Source: Siphonodentalium dalli (Eukaryota > Mollusca > Scaphopoda > Gadilida > Siphonodentaliidae). From it: a DNA stretch of 64,000 nucleotides. Location of the stretch: the NCBI GenBank assembly GCA_032622095.1, contig CP136065.1:151039577-151103576 (forward strand). The letters are read 5' to 3'. Positions 46,150-58,111 of the stretch are shown piece by piece (positions within the stretch are counted from its first letter, which is position 1; each line of letters starts with the position of its first letter). The notes below the pieces were generated by a model. The model was not told the origin of the DNA and did not search any database. It saw only the letters and a list, made by a program, of their open reading frames with translations. The translations under genes and the position numbers were made by a program.

Positions 46150-46975
46150 TAAGCCATTAAGTGGCCGTGAGTTTTTTGTCGAAGTCTCGGTAGACAATGG
46201 AATCTACTCTAATCCCCACCGAGCTTTTGCATGCGCTGAACGGTTTCCAGTCGGCCCATTGTGTTAGCTGGACTCTCCATGCTAACAGGGGTCGGCTGGA
46301 AGTGGTGTTGGCTATCCAGGTCACTCCAGTAGAACCGTCTACCGGCCGTGACCTGGATGGACCGACCGGACTCCTCCGGCCCGGGGCTTACCAGACCCAG
46401 CTGCACCGGGAAGAAGAAGAAGAAGAAAAAGACACCCTCAAGACGCCACAGGGATGCCGACAGGATGGCCAAGTGGAAACGGGGACTGAGAGACGCACAG
46501 TTCCCTCCCACTTGGCCTCTGGCCCAGAAGATCGGCATGCGGTTGCAGTCACCACCACCAGCAGGCGCAGGGCGCCGAAGTCTTCCCGGATGTCCCGGTC
46601 GTCGTCGTCGAGGACAGCGGAAACTGGGATACCGGGGTTACCCCGGACGTCCCATCCACTGTCTTCAATGTGGAGCTGGAATCACCACATAGCCAATCTC
46701 CACCAGGGGCGGAATCTACCACCTCCGCCCCATGCGACGCCGAGATACCTGGAGAGGCCGGCGTCGCCCACAGCAGATGGAGAAGCAGAAAAGGCAGCCG
46801 TGATCTTAGAAACTATGAAAAAAATGACAGGAGAAATGAACAGATTCAACGAAGAGCACAACTTATGGAAAGAAGAACAACGGCGTGAAGATCAACAACA
46901 TCCTAGACAAACATCATCCCCTCCATCTTCTAGTGAGAAACAACAATCAAAGAGAAGAAAAACGAAGAAATGACA
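46150..46975 (+). pseudogene. Retroelement-like coding unit A
   Basis: This GC-rich block has coding character in three frames. It contains VSWTLHANRGRLEVVL, a basic KKTPSRRHRDADRMAKWKRG segment, the hydrophobic-acidic FPDVPVVVVEDSG and TPDVPSTVFNVEL, and a Glu/Gln/Lys-rich coiled-coil-like tail. The same four parts occur in the same order in unit B. I judge it a decayed ORF1- or gag-like gene of a retroelement, with the frame broken by indels. A 258-codon frame (46197-46973) spans it but switches away from the conserved frame in the middle. Family not identified. Confidence 0.55.
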
Positions 46976-47239
46976 AAATATTTATAAAAAAAAAAAAAAA
47001 TTATGTTTCTAAATTAAATCTGAAAATTAGGGGTTAAGGAATGGGCCCATTCGAGAATCCTTGAGTTATCCCCCCCCCCCCCCACCAAACCACTACTCCA
47101 ACATATTCACAATTATTTTTCGTTCATTCATTCGTGACAAAGCTAAATAAATGCAGTGTTTTCGGCTGTGGTCGGTATAGTGCATTCATTTCATTAGCCA
47201 GCTAGCGGTAGAGCGGGCAATTCGCATTGCTTTGCTCTG

Positions 47240-48160
47240 TGTTTTGTTGCTGTTCTCGTTGACTTGTTCTGGATCGCTTGTGAGTTGTGTCCTTCGGTAC
47301 AGCTGCCCGAGCGATCCAGCGTGAGTTGTTTACTTGACTTGTCAGAGGATTATGGTTTAATCCCCTCTGCTTTGTTAGCAGATTGCACGTTGTGGATACC
47401 CTTAGCTGGACACTTCGCCAGGCTAAGGGAGGTTTCGTGCATCTGTCTGTGGACTACCAGATTGCTCCAGCAGTACCCTCTGCTGGTGGTAACGCGAAAG
47501 CTGGAACCCACCAGCTACCTACCGTCTGTTATGGAGATATCGGCGACCAGTAGCAGAAGAAGAGGCGGAAGAAGAAGACCCCATCCAGGGAGAGAAGGGA
47601 CGCTGACAGAAGAGCTAAGTGGAGACGGGCGAGCCTAGAGACGTCCAGCCCCCCCCCCCCCCCCCACTTGGCTGCTGGTGTAGACGTCGACGACATTTCA
47701 CCAGCCAGCAGGGACGCCGATGTCACCCCGGATGTCCCTGTCGTCGTCATTGAGGCAAGCGGAGACAGGGACGCCGATGTCATCCCGGACGTGCCTGCCG
47801 CCAGCTTTGATGTGGACCTTACCACCTCGGACACCGGAATTTCATCTTGATCCGGTGTCTCCCATCTCCACCAGCAGCAATAAAAAACACCACCACCACC
47901 AGCTCCGCTGTTTCAGATGTGTGGGAGGCGATAAAATCTGCCCAGCGGGAAATCGCTGCAATACAAGAAAAGGTAAACACCGCCGCTGAACAACAGGAGA
48001 AAAATCAAGTTGGCAGCAGCCATTCTCCAGAAGGGAAACACATTAACCACCAACAGAGAAACAAGGAGAAAAACCGAAGCAAAGAAGAAGTAAAAATAAA
48101 AGTAAATTGGAGTCTAGATCATTTTCCCTTCACATTGTTATGTATTTCATATTCATAACA
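47240..48160 (+). pseudogene. Retroelement-like coding unit B, paralogue of A
   Basis: Same order of parts as unit A: a SWTLRQAKGG-like start near 47404, KKTPSRERRDADRRAKWRR near 47570, then TPDVPVVVIEASG and IPDVPAASFDVDL in the 47668-47850 frame. A coiled-coil-like VWEAIKSAQREIAAIQEKV tail follows (47900-48110). A poly(C) run (47649-47665) separates two of the parts. The direct repetition of A and B about 1 kb apart suggests tandem duplication or two insertions. Confidence 0.55.
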
Positions 48161-48511
48161 CCCACAATCATTCACAAGTGGGTTGTATGGGGGGTGCCGC
48201 CCCTCCCAAATCCTCCCTGGCCTTGACCTAAACCCCTAATAAATAAAGTGGCCGGTATAGTGACTTTCAATTATGTATAATTCTACATTCATATTCAAAC
48301 GATGTTCGTTTACGTGACATGTGATGGCATTTATGTGGGGAAACCCGTTGCGCAAAATCAGAAACTATTAAAGTGATTGCCGACGAAATGGTCCAGAATT
48401 TGTTCGGACCACCGACGAGAATGCCATCCCAAAAAAAACATCAACTCCCGTAAAGAATATAAATTTATCCAATCAAACCTATCGCTAAAAATCGAATGCA
48501 TATACCAAATG

Positions 48512-48917
48512 AAGAGCGTTTAATTTTACTAGTCGGGCATGATTACTTTAACATAAAATTTCAATTACAGTGGGGAGTATATTGATGAATAAATTAGTAA
48601 ATATTCACGATGACAACTATTCTAAGTCGAGTCCCCACTTCCCTTCACCGTGACTCAATAAAGAGCGTTTCATGATATGGTGCTAATAAAAAGCGTTTAA
48701 TAAACCGGAAATGACTTTGACTTTGCTATGACTTTGGTTGGTATATAAAGCATATATATCGAAAGTATGTGTACATGTATTTACGTGTGTTGATGTAATT
48801 AGTAAATATTCACGATGACAAATATTCTAAGTCGAGTCCCCATTTTCCTTTACCATGACTCATTAAAGAGCGTTCCCTGTTAAGCCTATTCTCGATATGG
48901 TGCGAAAAAAGAGCGTT
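48512..48917 (+). promoter_or_regulatory. Cluster of AAGAGCGTT motifs
   Basis: Exact sites lie at 48512, 48661, 48866 and 48909, with a variant AAAAGCGTT at 48689. The last two exact sites form a 43-bp spaced pair; the variant lies 28 bp from the second. GATATGGTGC precedes the second member of both pairs. Function unknown. Confidence 0.6.
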
Positions 48918-48919
48918 TG

Positions 48920-50085
48920 TATAATGTGATTACTTTTTAAACCGGATTATTATCCCTCCTTCAAAAAAGTGTTATATATAATTGGATGTTCAAACGAACC
49001 ACGACCAACGTTTATATCTTTTATAATGCTATTGTTATGCGTAATTGGCACAAAGAGGTCGATAATATATGCCCATATATACATAGATAAACTGGCAAAC
49101 ATCACAAGGCAGTGACAAATTGGTATAAATTCAAATATGTATACAAGAAGTCGAAAATTGTAAACGCTTGATAGTAACCGGATTTCCCCTAATCGCTACG
49201 TCATTGTAACGCGTTAATTCATGTGACCGCACCGACCGCTGATCAGGCGATTTCAAACACGTGACTTCGTCTTCAACACAGACTCTTCGGCATTTTTCGG
49301 AATTTTTTTTTTCGTTATAGAAACAAAATTATCGATAAAACACAAGATTATTTGGGCAAATTGGACATTTAAATTATATAATATAGGTATATTGAAAGAA
49401 AATAATAACAAATTTTCAGAATAATATCCCTTTAAGGAACTAACATGGAACATCAAACTTGTAAAAGTACCATTACATTTCTCTCGGTTTTATTCGGGGG
49501 GGGGGGGCGTTATGTGGAACAACTGCCAAATTATCTGTACCTAGCACGGATTTGTTATAGATATTCAGTGAGCATTTGATACTAACATAAGCTGCCATTG
49601 ATAATTTCATCCCCATAGGCAGTCATTATTGTCTCAGAATTTTTAAAATGCAATATTATTTCTCTATATTCACAAATATGGCTGCAAAACCCGCAAGTTA
49701 TGTTAAATTTGGCATACGAATGTTCTGTTTGCTTGTTATGTATACGGTGTATCTTGCACAATTATAAGGTGTATAATACCAAAATGTTGGCCTCCTTCTG
49801 CTCCAGTATCCTCTCAATGAACAATAATCAAAAATATATATTTTTTTTAATTTGCAAATACTTCCTATCAAACACTCTAGTGACCTACATGACACGTGAC
49901 GCATTTTTTTAAACGACTTTTTAAAACATAATTCGAACATATCTCTCATACTTTGAGGGTTAATGTGTGTTGATATAATAATATATCATACCTTGGTTAT
50001 GAACGATATTGATTTTTTGCTTCAAATTGATAGTTATAAATTGAAATATTTTGAAAATTCACGAACGAATAGGGCGCCTTCTTAA
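48920..50085. other. Gene-free stretch
   Basis: Only a 12-base poly(G) run (49496-49507) stands out. No gene or bounded repeat was recognised. Confidence 0.6.
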
Positions 50086-50465
50086 AGGTACTCAATCCGA
50101 TCAGACACTCATAAATTACTATTTCTTTGGCTTCGGGAGTAAAAATTATTTGATTCGAGTCGAGGAACCCACCCATCAAAGCTCAGAGTGATTAGATATC
50201 GATGTTTGAACTTTGCAGTTTCTATTGTAATATTGTAATAATAACTTGATTTTAGAGTTATCCATCTTTATATGCAAGACCGTCCGTTTGACACTCGTGC
50301 TTCAATCAGTTTGTGGTCCACAAACAATAGAAACCGCAAAGTTCAAACATCGATATCTAATTACTCTGAGCTTTGATGGGTGGGTTCCTCAACTCGAATC
50401 AAATATTGTTTACCCCGAAGCTAAAGAAAAAGTAATTTAGGAGCGTCTGATCTGATTGAGTACCT
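50086..50465. mobile_element. TTAA MITE, copy 3
   Basis: The ends AGGTACTCAATCCGATCAGA and its near complement are flanked by TTAA at 50082-50085 and 50466-50469. It is 380 bp long with hairpin-forming arms, as in copy 1. Confidence 0.85.
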
Positions 50466-50469
50466 TTAA

Positions 50470-53400
50470 ACTATAGAGATGACAAATCGGACAAGAGGTT
50501 ATATAATACTCGTACATATAATACGTATGCAGGGTTTATTGTACTGTCCCCAATACACATGCACGCATTCACAGACATCGATGCATGCACTATATACACG
50601 ACCAAGAGTTCACCGAACACCTGCATGGCCATTGCGTGGTATTTTGTACGCCCGAACCGGGGGGGGGGTCGGAAAAAAGTGCCATGACAGTAGGTTGAAA
50701 ATGTTTTTTCCGCCTCTTGGGTACACACCACCCCCCTATTTGAAGGAAATTTTGTTCTTCCAATTTCATGCGGGGTACCCACCTCCTTTTTACATCCAAA
50801 TCCAGCCAAATCACCCCTTATTTGAAGGATATTTTTTTTCCAATTTCATGCAGGGTACCCACCCACGTTTTACCTAAAAAATCTGTAGTTCACACCATTT
50901 AGGCTTGGTATTTGTTTCAGTTATAAAGTCTGAGAACGGATAAGAATCGTATAAACCTGCAGCATCCATTGTTATCCTGTTTGTTTTTGTTAATCAATTG
51001 ATTCATAACTTGTAAACAAGTTATATGAACATTTTACCATATTTCCAATGCTTGTCTGTAATCACTTTAAATACAACTGTATCGAAAATATAAACTACAT
51101 ATTTAGGCAAAACATTTATGCTAAATAGTAATGGACCCACACGATCTTATACCATCTGACAACATGGCGTTTAACAGATTGATCAGCATTCATATGGCTT
51201 TGATGTGAAATTATTGTGTCCCAAAAACAAATAAAATAAAACTAAAAAATCAAACAAAAATCTGGATGTGGCTTTAAATAGCATTCAATACTTTCTAGCA
51301 TGATGGGATTTCCATGTTTTGCCTCTTGTGCTGTCTGATCAGGTCTAAGGGTTGATACACACATGCATGTAATCTATGTAATTATCGTGTATTTGGCGTT
51401 TTACATGGATCATACAGACAATGCAATATGTGTCCACTGACAACCCAATCATTGCCGACGTGTTGACCGCACTTGGTTCTAGTTCCAATTAAGTCGGAAT
51501 ATAGATAAACCGCTATCTTAGATCGAGTCGCCAGGCCACTTAAAATATTTGTTCGTGTGATAACCCATATGGTGGACGTTCTATTTAAATAATTACCAAT
51601 CCTCTCTTGATATTCATAGCAGTGGTGGATCAGGATTTCCACCAACTTGGGGCTATATGTGATCCCGAAAGCTACCAGGCGGTGTGGCTAACTCTGAGCT
51701 ATTCAACTAAAACATATTATATTGTACCTTTTTTTCCCAGTTTATTCCGACCGATGCATTCAATTAAGTCCCTTAGCGGTTTGAAGCTTTCGCGACCCCA
51801 CGCCAAACAAGCATCATGGTCGAAATTGTTCAATATCAAGCCTGTATATTCCAGACGTGTCGCTTCTGTTGTTTGTGCATTAATAAAATGCCAGATATCA
51901 CATAGACTTGGCTAATTTCCGCATCCGTAAGAGAAGACATGTTTTGGATTGGCCTTAAATGTCCTGATAGCAGACAGTTTTACTTCGCTTATCACTACTC
52001 ACTTGTCTGGCCTGTTAACAATGAACCTCTTGAGCGCAGGTGACTAATGTTGTCAATTATTGGTGTGGCCATGTAAAATACATGTATTTTACATACAGAC
52101 ATTACATGCATGTGTGTATCCACCCTGTTGGCCTAATGAGTAAACATTAATGATATAAATGAATAGCTTTATTCATTTGTATTTACTTTAATCATGGGTG
52201 TCATAACTGTCCATTTTCATCTTGAACCAGTGGCGTTGGTACTTGACAATGTGATCTGATGCAAAAGACGAAATTGTGAGTGTTGTTTTGTAACCGGGAT
52301 TTCTGAGAATTATTATGCCTATATCCACACTAACTACCCCCCCCCCCCCCCCCCCACATAAGCCCTGACCTAAGTGTCATACATACCATAACAATGATGC
52401 TGAACACTTTGAGGCAATTATATTGCATAAATGTTGTAAGAGGAAAAAACTGTGACCACTTGGAAAAAGTGACTTTTTTCGCGGCCTACTGTATGGGAAA
52501 AAGTTAATGACCCCCACCACCCGGCCCGAATCCAAAATGCAATCAACTTATGACGTGCGTGTCTGTGCAAACTGAAGTTTACAATCAATATGTTCATCGG
52601 CGTCCTTCGTGATGTCTGGCATTAGGCGGGAAAACAAACGAGGATTAGCTGGTAATGAATGTCGTCCAGATCACTCCGTTTGCGCTGGGAAACTGCGTGG
52701 AACTAATCCGACTCCCTTCGGAACGTTGCTCGAATTCACCCGGCTTTCTATTGTTTGTATTGTTGACCTTCTCTTTGATTTGACCCCATTGACTCTGACT
52801 TTGAGGCAGCAGAGAGCTAGTAGGGATTGAATTATCTGAAAAAAGAAATAAAGTGGTGATCGACGAAATTCATAAAGTGCTCTGATGTTGAGATATACCT
52901 GCATAAATTAATTATATAAGCTGCAAATCCATGGAATAATATAAAATAATTGGTTGTCACACATTTAGCCATTAAGGTTGTTTCTCGATAACCTAAATTT
53001 CTTCATTACTTTCCGCAACAGCCATTCAACAAATTAACCCATAAATTTATAACAGCATCGAGTGATGTGACCATGCACGCCTATATATACAGCGTGCCTT
53101 AAGTGTACATGAAAATTATTCGATACTTTCTACGATTTAAAAATGGCATTCGATATTGCATAGAATTACTTCTGGCAGTACTGGCTTGTCAATAACCGTA
53201 CTAGCTGCTAACCCTCAGTGAACAAGTATATACCTATATATAAGCAAAACTCGTGCTAACATTTGCAAAGAAATGAAACTAACAACAGCCGAAATAGTTC
53301 AGGAACACATGCAACGCAATTGCGTGATCGCTAATTGCCACTATATACTTAAAGGTCTTAGTGACAGCATGTCGGGTTTCATCTTTATCTGTGGTTTTAT

Positions 53401-53955
53401 TCTGAAATAATCTCAGAGTTTTTGACTCGTTTTACTTCTACATTCTGCTTAAGGTGGTTCTCTTGTGAATGGCGGATTAAATTACGCGCGTTATAGAATG
53501 TGACTTCATACTTTGCGGTTGTATACAACTGCGTAATCTTAATCGAAACAAGATTAATTTCCGAAATATTCACGGACTGTTACTTTCAATTCATTATATT
53601 GCCAATATCAGATGACATCACACACAGATCACAGCACACTGTTTCGTTTATAAGGAATCTGTGCACACTGCACAAGAGACTGCAAACAACGTTGAATGGT
53701 TACACAAACAACATATATAGTATTCCACCCATATACTCCCAACACCTTCCCCAGCACGAGCAGCACTATTAAGGAAAACTACGTAACTGACGATCTGTAC
53801 AAGGCCAACTTGCTCATTAAATGTTTCAAATTCTTCAATACACGATTCTTCTCACAATATACCATCATTCCACTCGCGCTGTAAAACTAATATAAGCTGA
53901 CAGAATTGGAATCTATTCAGGTTTAAATAATTTTGGTATTACAATGGCTCAAATT
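50470..53955. other. Gene-free stretch with G/C tracts
   Basis: Poly(G) at 50659-50668 and 19-base poly(C) at 52337-52355. A short direct repeat (CAATTTCATGC, then GGGTACCCACC) occurs near 50761 and 50842. No gene was recognised. Confidence 0.55.
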
Positions 53956-53959
53956 GAAT

Positions 53960-54316
53960 AAAGCCTATATGGTCACGGCGGAATTGGTGCGAAAATGTTA
54001 AATTAAACTGCTGAAACCATCGCATGTCCACTATCGTTAATTTTCAAGAAATCTCTCAACAATGGACAATTTCCATCTTCCTAGAAAAAGGCGAACGGAG
54101 TCCCAATTTTCAAAAAAGATGACCCTGCCAACACAAAAAAATATATATCGACCAATCTCTCTTCTTCCGTGCCTCGGGAAAGTATTCGAAAAAATTGTAC
54201 TAAAACAAATAAGTCCTTTCTTCGACGAAAATAAACTACGGTATTCCAACCAATCGATTTTCATACGAGGTCACAGCACATCTCTATGGAATACTGTTAT
54301 CCACAGATTTGTCTGT
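53960..54316 (+). pseudogene. Reverse-transcriptase fragment of a non-LTR element
   Basis: In changing frames the plus strand reads LSLIFKKSLNNGQFP, then VPIFKKDD and YRPISLLPCLGKVFEKIV with a following FDENKLRYSNQS. This is the start of a jockey/CR1-type RT domain, and it stops near RGHSTS. It is truncated at both ends and frameshifted. Confidence 0.8.
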
Positions 54317-54320
54317 TTAA

Positions 54321-54468
54321 CCCTTTCAGTGCCAAGTCCGATTTTTGTATCAAACAATATTTCCTTGAGCTCTTTCCATCAATGTATCACATTATTATAA
54401 TCAATAAATTTGAATAATGATCAAGGAAATATTGGTTGATACAAAAATCGGACTTGGCACTGAAAGGT
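54321..54468. mobile_element. piggyBac-type MITE
   Basis: The ends CCCTTTCAGTGCCAAGTCCG and its near complement (one terminal mismatch) are flanked by TTAA on both sides (54317-54320, 54469-54472). At 148 bp it is mostly two arms of about 50 bp. CCCTTT ends with TTAA duplications are characteristic of piggyBac-mobilised elements. Confidence 0.88.
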
Positions 54469-54477
54469 TTAACTTAC

Positions 54478-54744
54478 GTCTGCAGCACATTCCCTGAATT
54501 CCTTCCAGTTGACAGCGTATATTAACGGGTTTAAAACCATCCCAATCAGATTGGCGACATACGTTGGCTGTAGAAGTTTCGGTATGATCTTGTCTTTCGG
54601 ATATATGAGTTTGATGCTGAGCACCCACTGCAAGGGCGTGCTGAATACCAGAAATGACGAAACGACGAACACGCATACTCTTGCCACCTGGCGCACATGT
54701 TGGTGTCGCTTTAATGTCAAGGTCGTCATTTGCATTGCTGCTAC
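54478..54744 (-). CDS. Exon of a class A G-protein-coupled receptor (TM6-TM7)
   Basis: An 89-codon exon lies between a canonical acceptor (TTGAATTACAG|GTAGC on the minus strand) and donor (GCAGAC|GTAAGT), phase 0 at both ends. The peptide begins with a basic third intracellular loop (TLKRHQHVRQ). Then come transmembrane helix 6 (VCVFVVSSFLVFSTPLQWVL), a short loop and helix 7 with the diagnostic NPLIYAVNWKEFRE (NPxxY). Ligand class cannot be told from this piece. Other exons were not found in the window; upstream exons should lie at higher coordinates. The MITE at 54321-54468 sits in the following intron, three to six bases from the donor. Confidence 0.85.
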
Positions 54745-54834
54745 CTGTAATTCAACCAATGCATACATGAGTCATTTGGCTCATGGTACATTCACACGCT
54801 GGAAATTTGCTTGGCATTATATTGAGGCAATATG

Positions 54835-55290
54835 TATGCATGTATGTATGTTTGTATATATGTATGTATATGTATGTGTGTGTATGCATGCATGCATGTA
54901 TGTATGTATGTATGAATGAATGAATGAATGAATGTCGTATTTTACGTAAACACGTTTGTATATATGTAAGTGTGTGTGTGTGTGTTTATACGCGTGTGTA
55001 AACCCACCGCTGTGAGGACATTCATATAGTAAAACAATGTCCTCACAATGTTAACAATTTTTTCCCTTAAGGCGACGGAAATTTGTATTTTTTGAAATTT
55101 GCGTTATTTCGTTAAAGGTACCCTCCGAGTTTGGATATTTTACGAAATAACGGGAGTCCTCACAACTACGGTATTGTTTGAATTTCTAAAGAAATGTCCC
55201 CACAACGTATGTAATACAAACAAGGGTGTGTGTGAGGGTGTGTGTGTGAGGGTGAGGGGTGTGTGTGTATGTATATGTATGTATGTATAA
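54835..55290. repeat. Microsatellite cluster
   Basis: (TATG)n and (TGAA)n at 54835-54935, (GT)n near 54970-54985 and (GTGTGA)n-like repeats at 55225-55270. Confidence 0.85.
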
Positions 55291-55399
55291 TTATGAAGGT
55301 CGCGCGGTAAATTTTCAATTGAGTGGAACTCTATATATATATAACTGTGTATATAACAAATTAAGAATGAATAAGGCACTTGCTTAGTGTGAGCAGTTG

Positions 55400-56227
55400 C
55401 TTCGAATGTGAGCGAAACAATATCAGTTTATACGTCCGTTCTAAAAGCGGAACGTGTATACATATATGTTTGGTCCGTCCGTCCAGTCGTCCGTCTGTCC
55501 ATCACTTCATTTATTTCGTTTCCGGATATAACTGTAGTTCTACTGAAATAAATGGAATGAAAAATGGTATGTACAATACTACAACATATATGCAGGTCAA
55601 GTTCAATTTTGGAACCCGTGCGTTCACTTTTACCAAAATTGGACTGACCTATCTTTTCCAGACGATTAACTTAGTTATTGTTATACTGACTGGAATTATA
55701 ATTGGTCTGCATGTTAACAACTATAAAGTACGAGTAAAGTTCGACTTTGGGTTCTGTCGGCCAATTTTGACCAGAGATACAGACTTGTATAGACTTTGAA
55801 ATTGGACGGGTTTTTTTTTATTTCCTGTGGATAACTGAAGTTAAGGTCGGTTGTTTACCACCAAACGTGAATATGTCTGGATTGGCTCAGAATATATCTG
55901 TGAATCGAGGATTTGTCTTGTCAACTGAATCTTACCAGGCGTATTGGCCCTTTTTAACTTAGATTTTTAATTTGTCTTGGTTTTTCGGCTGATAACTCTT
56001 TGTTAGAGAAACTATACTATAATTACTCTGTAAAGACCGTATTGTTCAATTTGAGTAGGTATAGTGAGTTTATTTAAAACAATCTACCGTTTTAGGACTC
56101 CCATTAGATTTCGCCCCATTTGGGATGTGTATACATCATTTTGAACTCTGAATACTACAAACTCCTAGCATCTATAGACTGGCAAGTCGATGATATTTAG
56201 CAAGACATTGACGCTGTCTGTAAATGG
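55400..56227. other. Repeat-like stretch without a supported gene
   Basis: A (GTCC)n-like tract at 55467-55500 and the following TTCCGGATATAACT resemble a widespread invertebrate repeat type, related to 121-140. A 139-codon open frame covers it but shows no domain. Confidence 0.4.
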
Positions 56228-56575
56228 TCTTTAGACTTGCAATTTGGGTTTGATCCATGTTATCAGTTTCGGAATTAACAACCCGATAAATACCTATTAT
56301 TAGAGTGTATGAGTGACATATATAGGTCGTTTCACGACAGCCCGGACAAAAGTTTCATTTTTTATATTTTGTACAAATGTATGTGTGCTTCAATTCTAGA
56401 CCTTTTGAGCTTTATTTTTGGGTCACCAGACAAGATGGCGTCCAACATAGCATGCCGTTTTTCAGACGGTTCACTAAGTCAGTTTGATGCAAATTATAGT
56501 GATGAAATTTTTCCATATGTATACAAATGCATATATTTTTGTGAAGCTATGATATACTGCCACCTTTTTAGTGTA
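56228..56575 (+). repeat. 348-bp direct repeat, copy 1
   Basis: Almost identical to 57317-57663 (I counted two differences). It flanks a LINE 3' fragment and behaves as a very long target-site duplication. A diverged uninterrupted relative lies inverted at about 58680-58990. Confidence 0.9.
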
Positions 56576-57316
56576 TGTCGTCTGTTAAGGAAGATCCCTT
56601 CTTCAAGATATTTTTTAAAGTTCATAACAACCCGTTAGTTCCCTGGACTGTGTGGACTCGCCTGCAGGCACACCCCCGGAACAAACCAAAATTCAAAAAT
56701 CTATGCCGATTACTGAACAGAACCACATTTGATAATAATGCCTTGTGTATTCTGTGCAACACCATATATCACAATGAACTAGAACACATCATGTTTTCTT
56801 GTTGTTCGCATACTTTGATTGCCATACGCAACACATACTGGGAGTGGATACTCAATTATTACGGGATTCGTGTTTATATGTATCTGGACAACTTGCAACC
56901 CGAGGACATGATGGCGCTAGTATTAGGAAGCGCAAATATCGATATAGTGGGACAATTACCACATTACTGTGCAGACTCTATTGTTCACTCGACGGCTATG
57001 TTTCTAATGTGTGCCAGTGAAATGATTCAGCAAAAACAATACATGTGATGCCATACATCACATTCATCCGGTCCACGATTGCTATAGCGTCAAGTTCTGG
57101 AACTTCTTGCTACTTAAACTCTCTCGATGCCCTAGCTAAATATTTCTATCTGTCTCCCTACATCTTTCTCTCTATATATATATCTCATTCTCTCCCCCAC
57201 TCTCTCCACCACTGTCCTCAGTCACCCCTCATGCTATTTGCTATCATCTCGTTGATCTTGATGTATTATATTGTATATACCGAGGCTCTCCCATTGTGGA
57301 GGTTGAACAATAAACA
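56576..57316 (+). mobile_element. 5'-truncated non-LTR retrotransposon, 741 bp
   Basis: It holds a 157-codon frame (56575-57048) that resembles the C-terminus of LINE proteins: LCRLLNRTTFDNNALCILCN, then ELEHIMFSC with the Cys-Cys-His-Cys pattern, and WILNYYG. The 3' UTR ends with AATAAACA directly at the second direct repeat. The 5' end is abruptly truncated at the first. Confidence 0.75.
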
Positions 57317-57663
57317 TCTTTAGACTTGCAATTTGGGTTTGATCCATGTTATCAGTTTCGGAATTAACAACCCGATAAATACCTATTATTAGAGTGTATG
57401 AGTGACATATATAGGTCGTTTCACGACAGCCCGGACAAAAGTTTCATTTTTTATATTTTGTACAAATGTATGTGTGCTTCAATTCTAGACCTTTTGAGCT
57501 TTATTTTTGGGTCACCAGACAAGATGGCGTCCAACATAGCATGCCGTTTTTCAGACGGTTCACTAAGTCAGTTTGATGCAAATTATAGTGATGAAATTTT
57601 CCATATGTATACAAATGCATATATTTTTGTGAAGCTAGGATATACTGCCACCTTTTTAGTGTA
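57317..57663 (+). repeat. 348-bp direct repeat, copy 2
   Basis: Second copy of 56228-56575; it continues without break into the same downstream sequence as the inverted relative at 58.7 kb, which marks it as the original right half of the target. Confidence 0.9.
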
Positions 57664-58050
57664 AAATTGAACTCCTCGTCCAAGATGGCCCCAAAATGGC
57701 AGTCGGAACTGGAAAATAAATTTGATGTGTTTTCACTAATATGCAAAGAGTGGTCATGTGTGTGGTGACTTGGTATACATGGAGTGGCTGTATGGTCGCT
57801 CATTGAAGTGGTGTATGGGTATCATAGGTATACTGTAATATATATGTACTGCCACCTTTTATTGTAAAACTGGAACGCCTCGTCCAGGATGTCCGCCAAA
57901 ATGGCATACGGAACTGGAAAATATATTTGACGTGTTTTCAGTAATGTGCAAAGAGTCGTCATGTGTGAGGTGAATAGGTATACAGGGAGTGGCTGTATGG
58001 TCGGTCATTGAAGTGGTGGATGAGTATAACGAGAGTAGCTACATGGTCAT
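57664..58050 (+). repeat. Two tandem units of about 190 bp
   Basis: Both units contain CCTCGTCCA, GATG, CCAAAATGGCA, GGAACTGGAAAAT, TGCAAAGAGT, GGAGTGGCTGTATGGTCG and TCATTGAAGTGGTG in the same order. Confidence 0.8.
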
Positions 58051-58074
58051 ATGTGTATTTTTATGTATTTTATG

Positions 58075-58078
<4 letters not shown>

Positions 58079-58107
<29 letters not shown>
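58079..58107. repeat. (AT)n microsatellite
   Basis: Uninterrupted AT dinucleotide run of about 28 bases. Confidence 0.95.

Positions 58108-58111
<4 letters not shown>

Noticed and set aside
54835-55290. CRISPR array
   Set aside because: The repeats are plain microsatellites without unique spacers, in eukaryotic DNA.
55380-55799. 139-codon open frame on the plus strand
   Set aside because: Lies in repeat-like DNA with a (GTCC)n tract; no domain and no start context.
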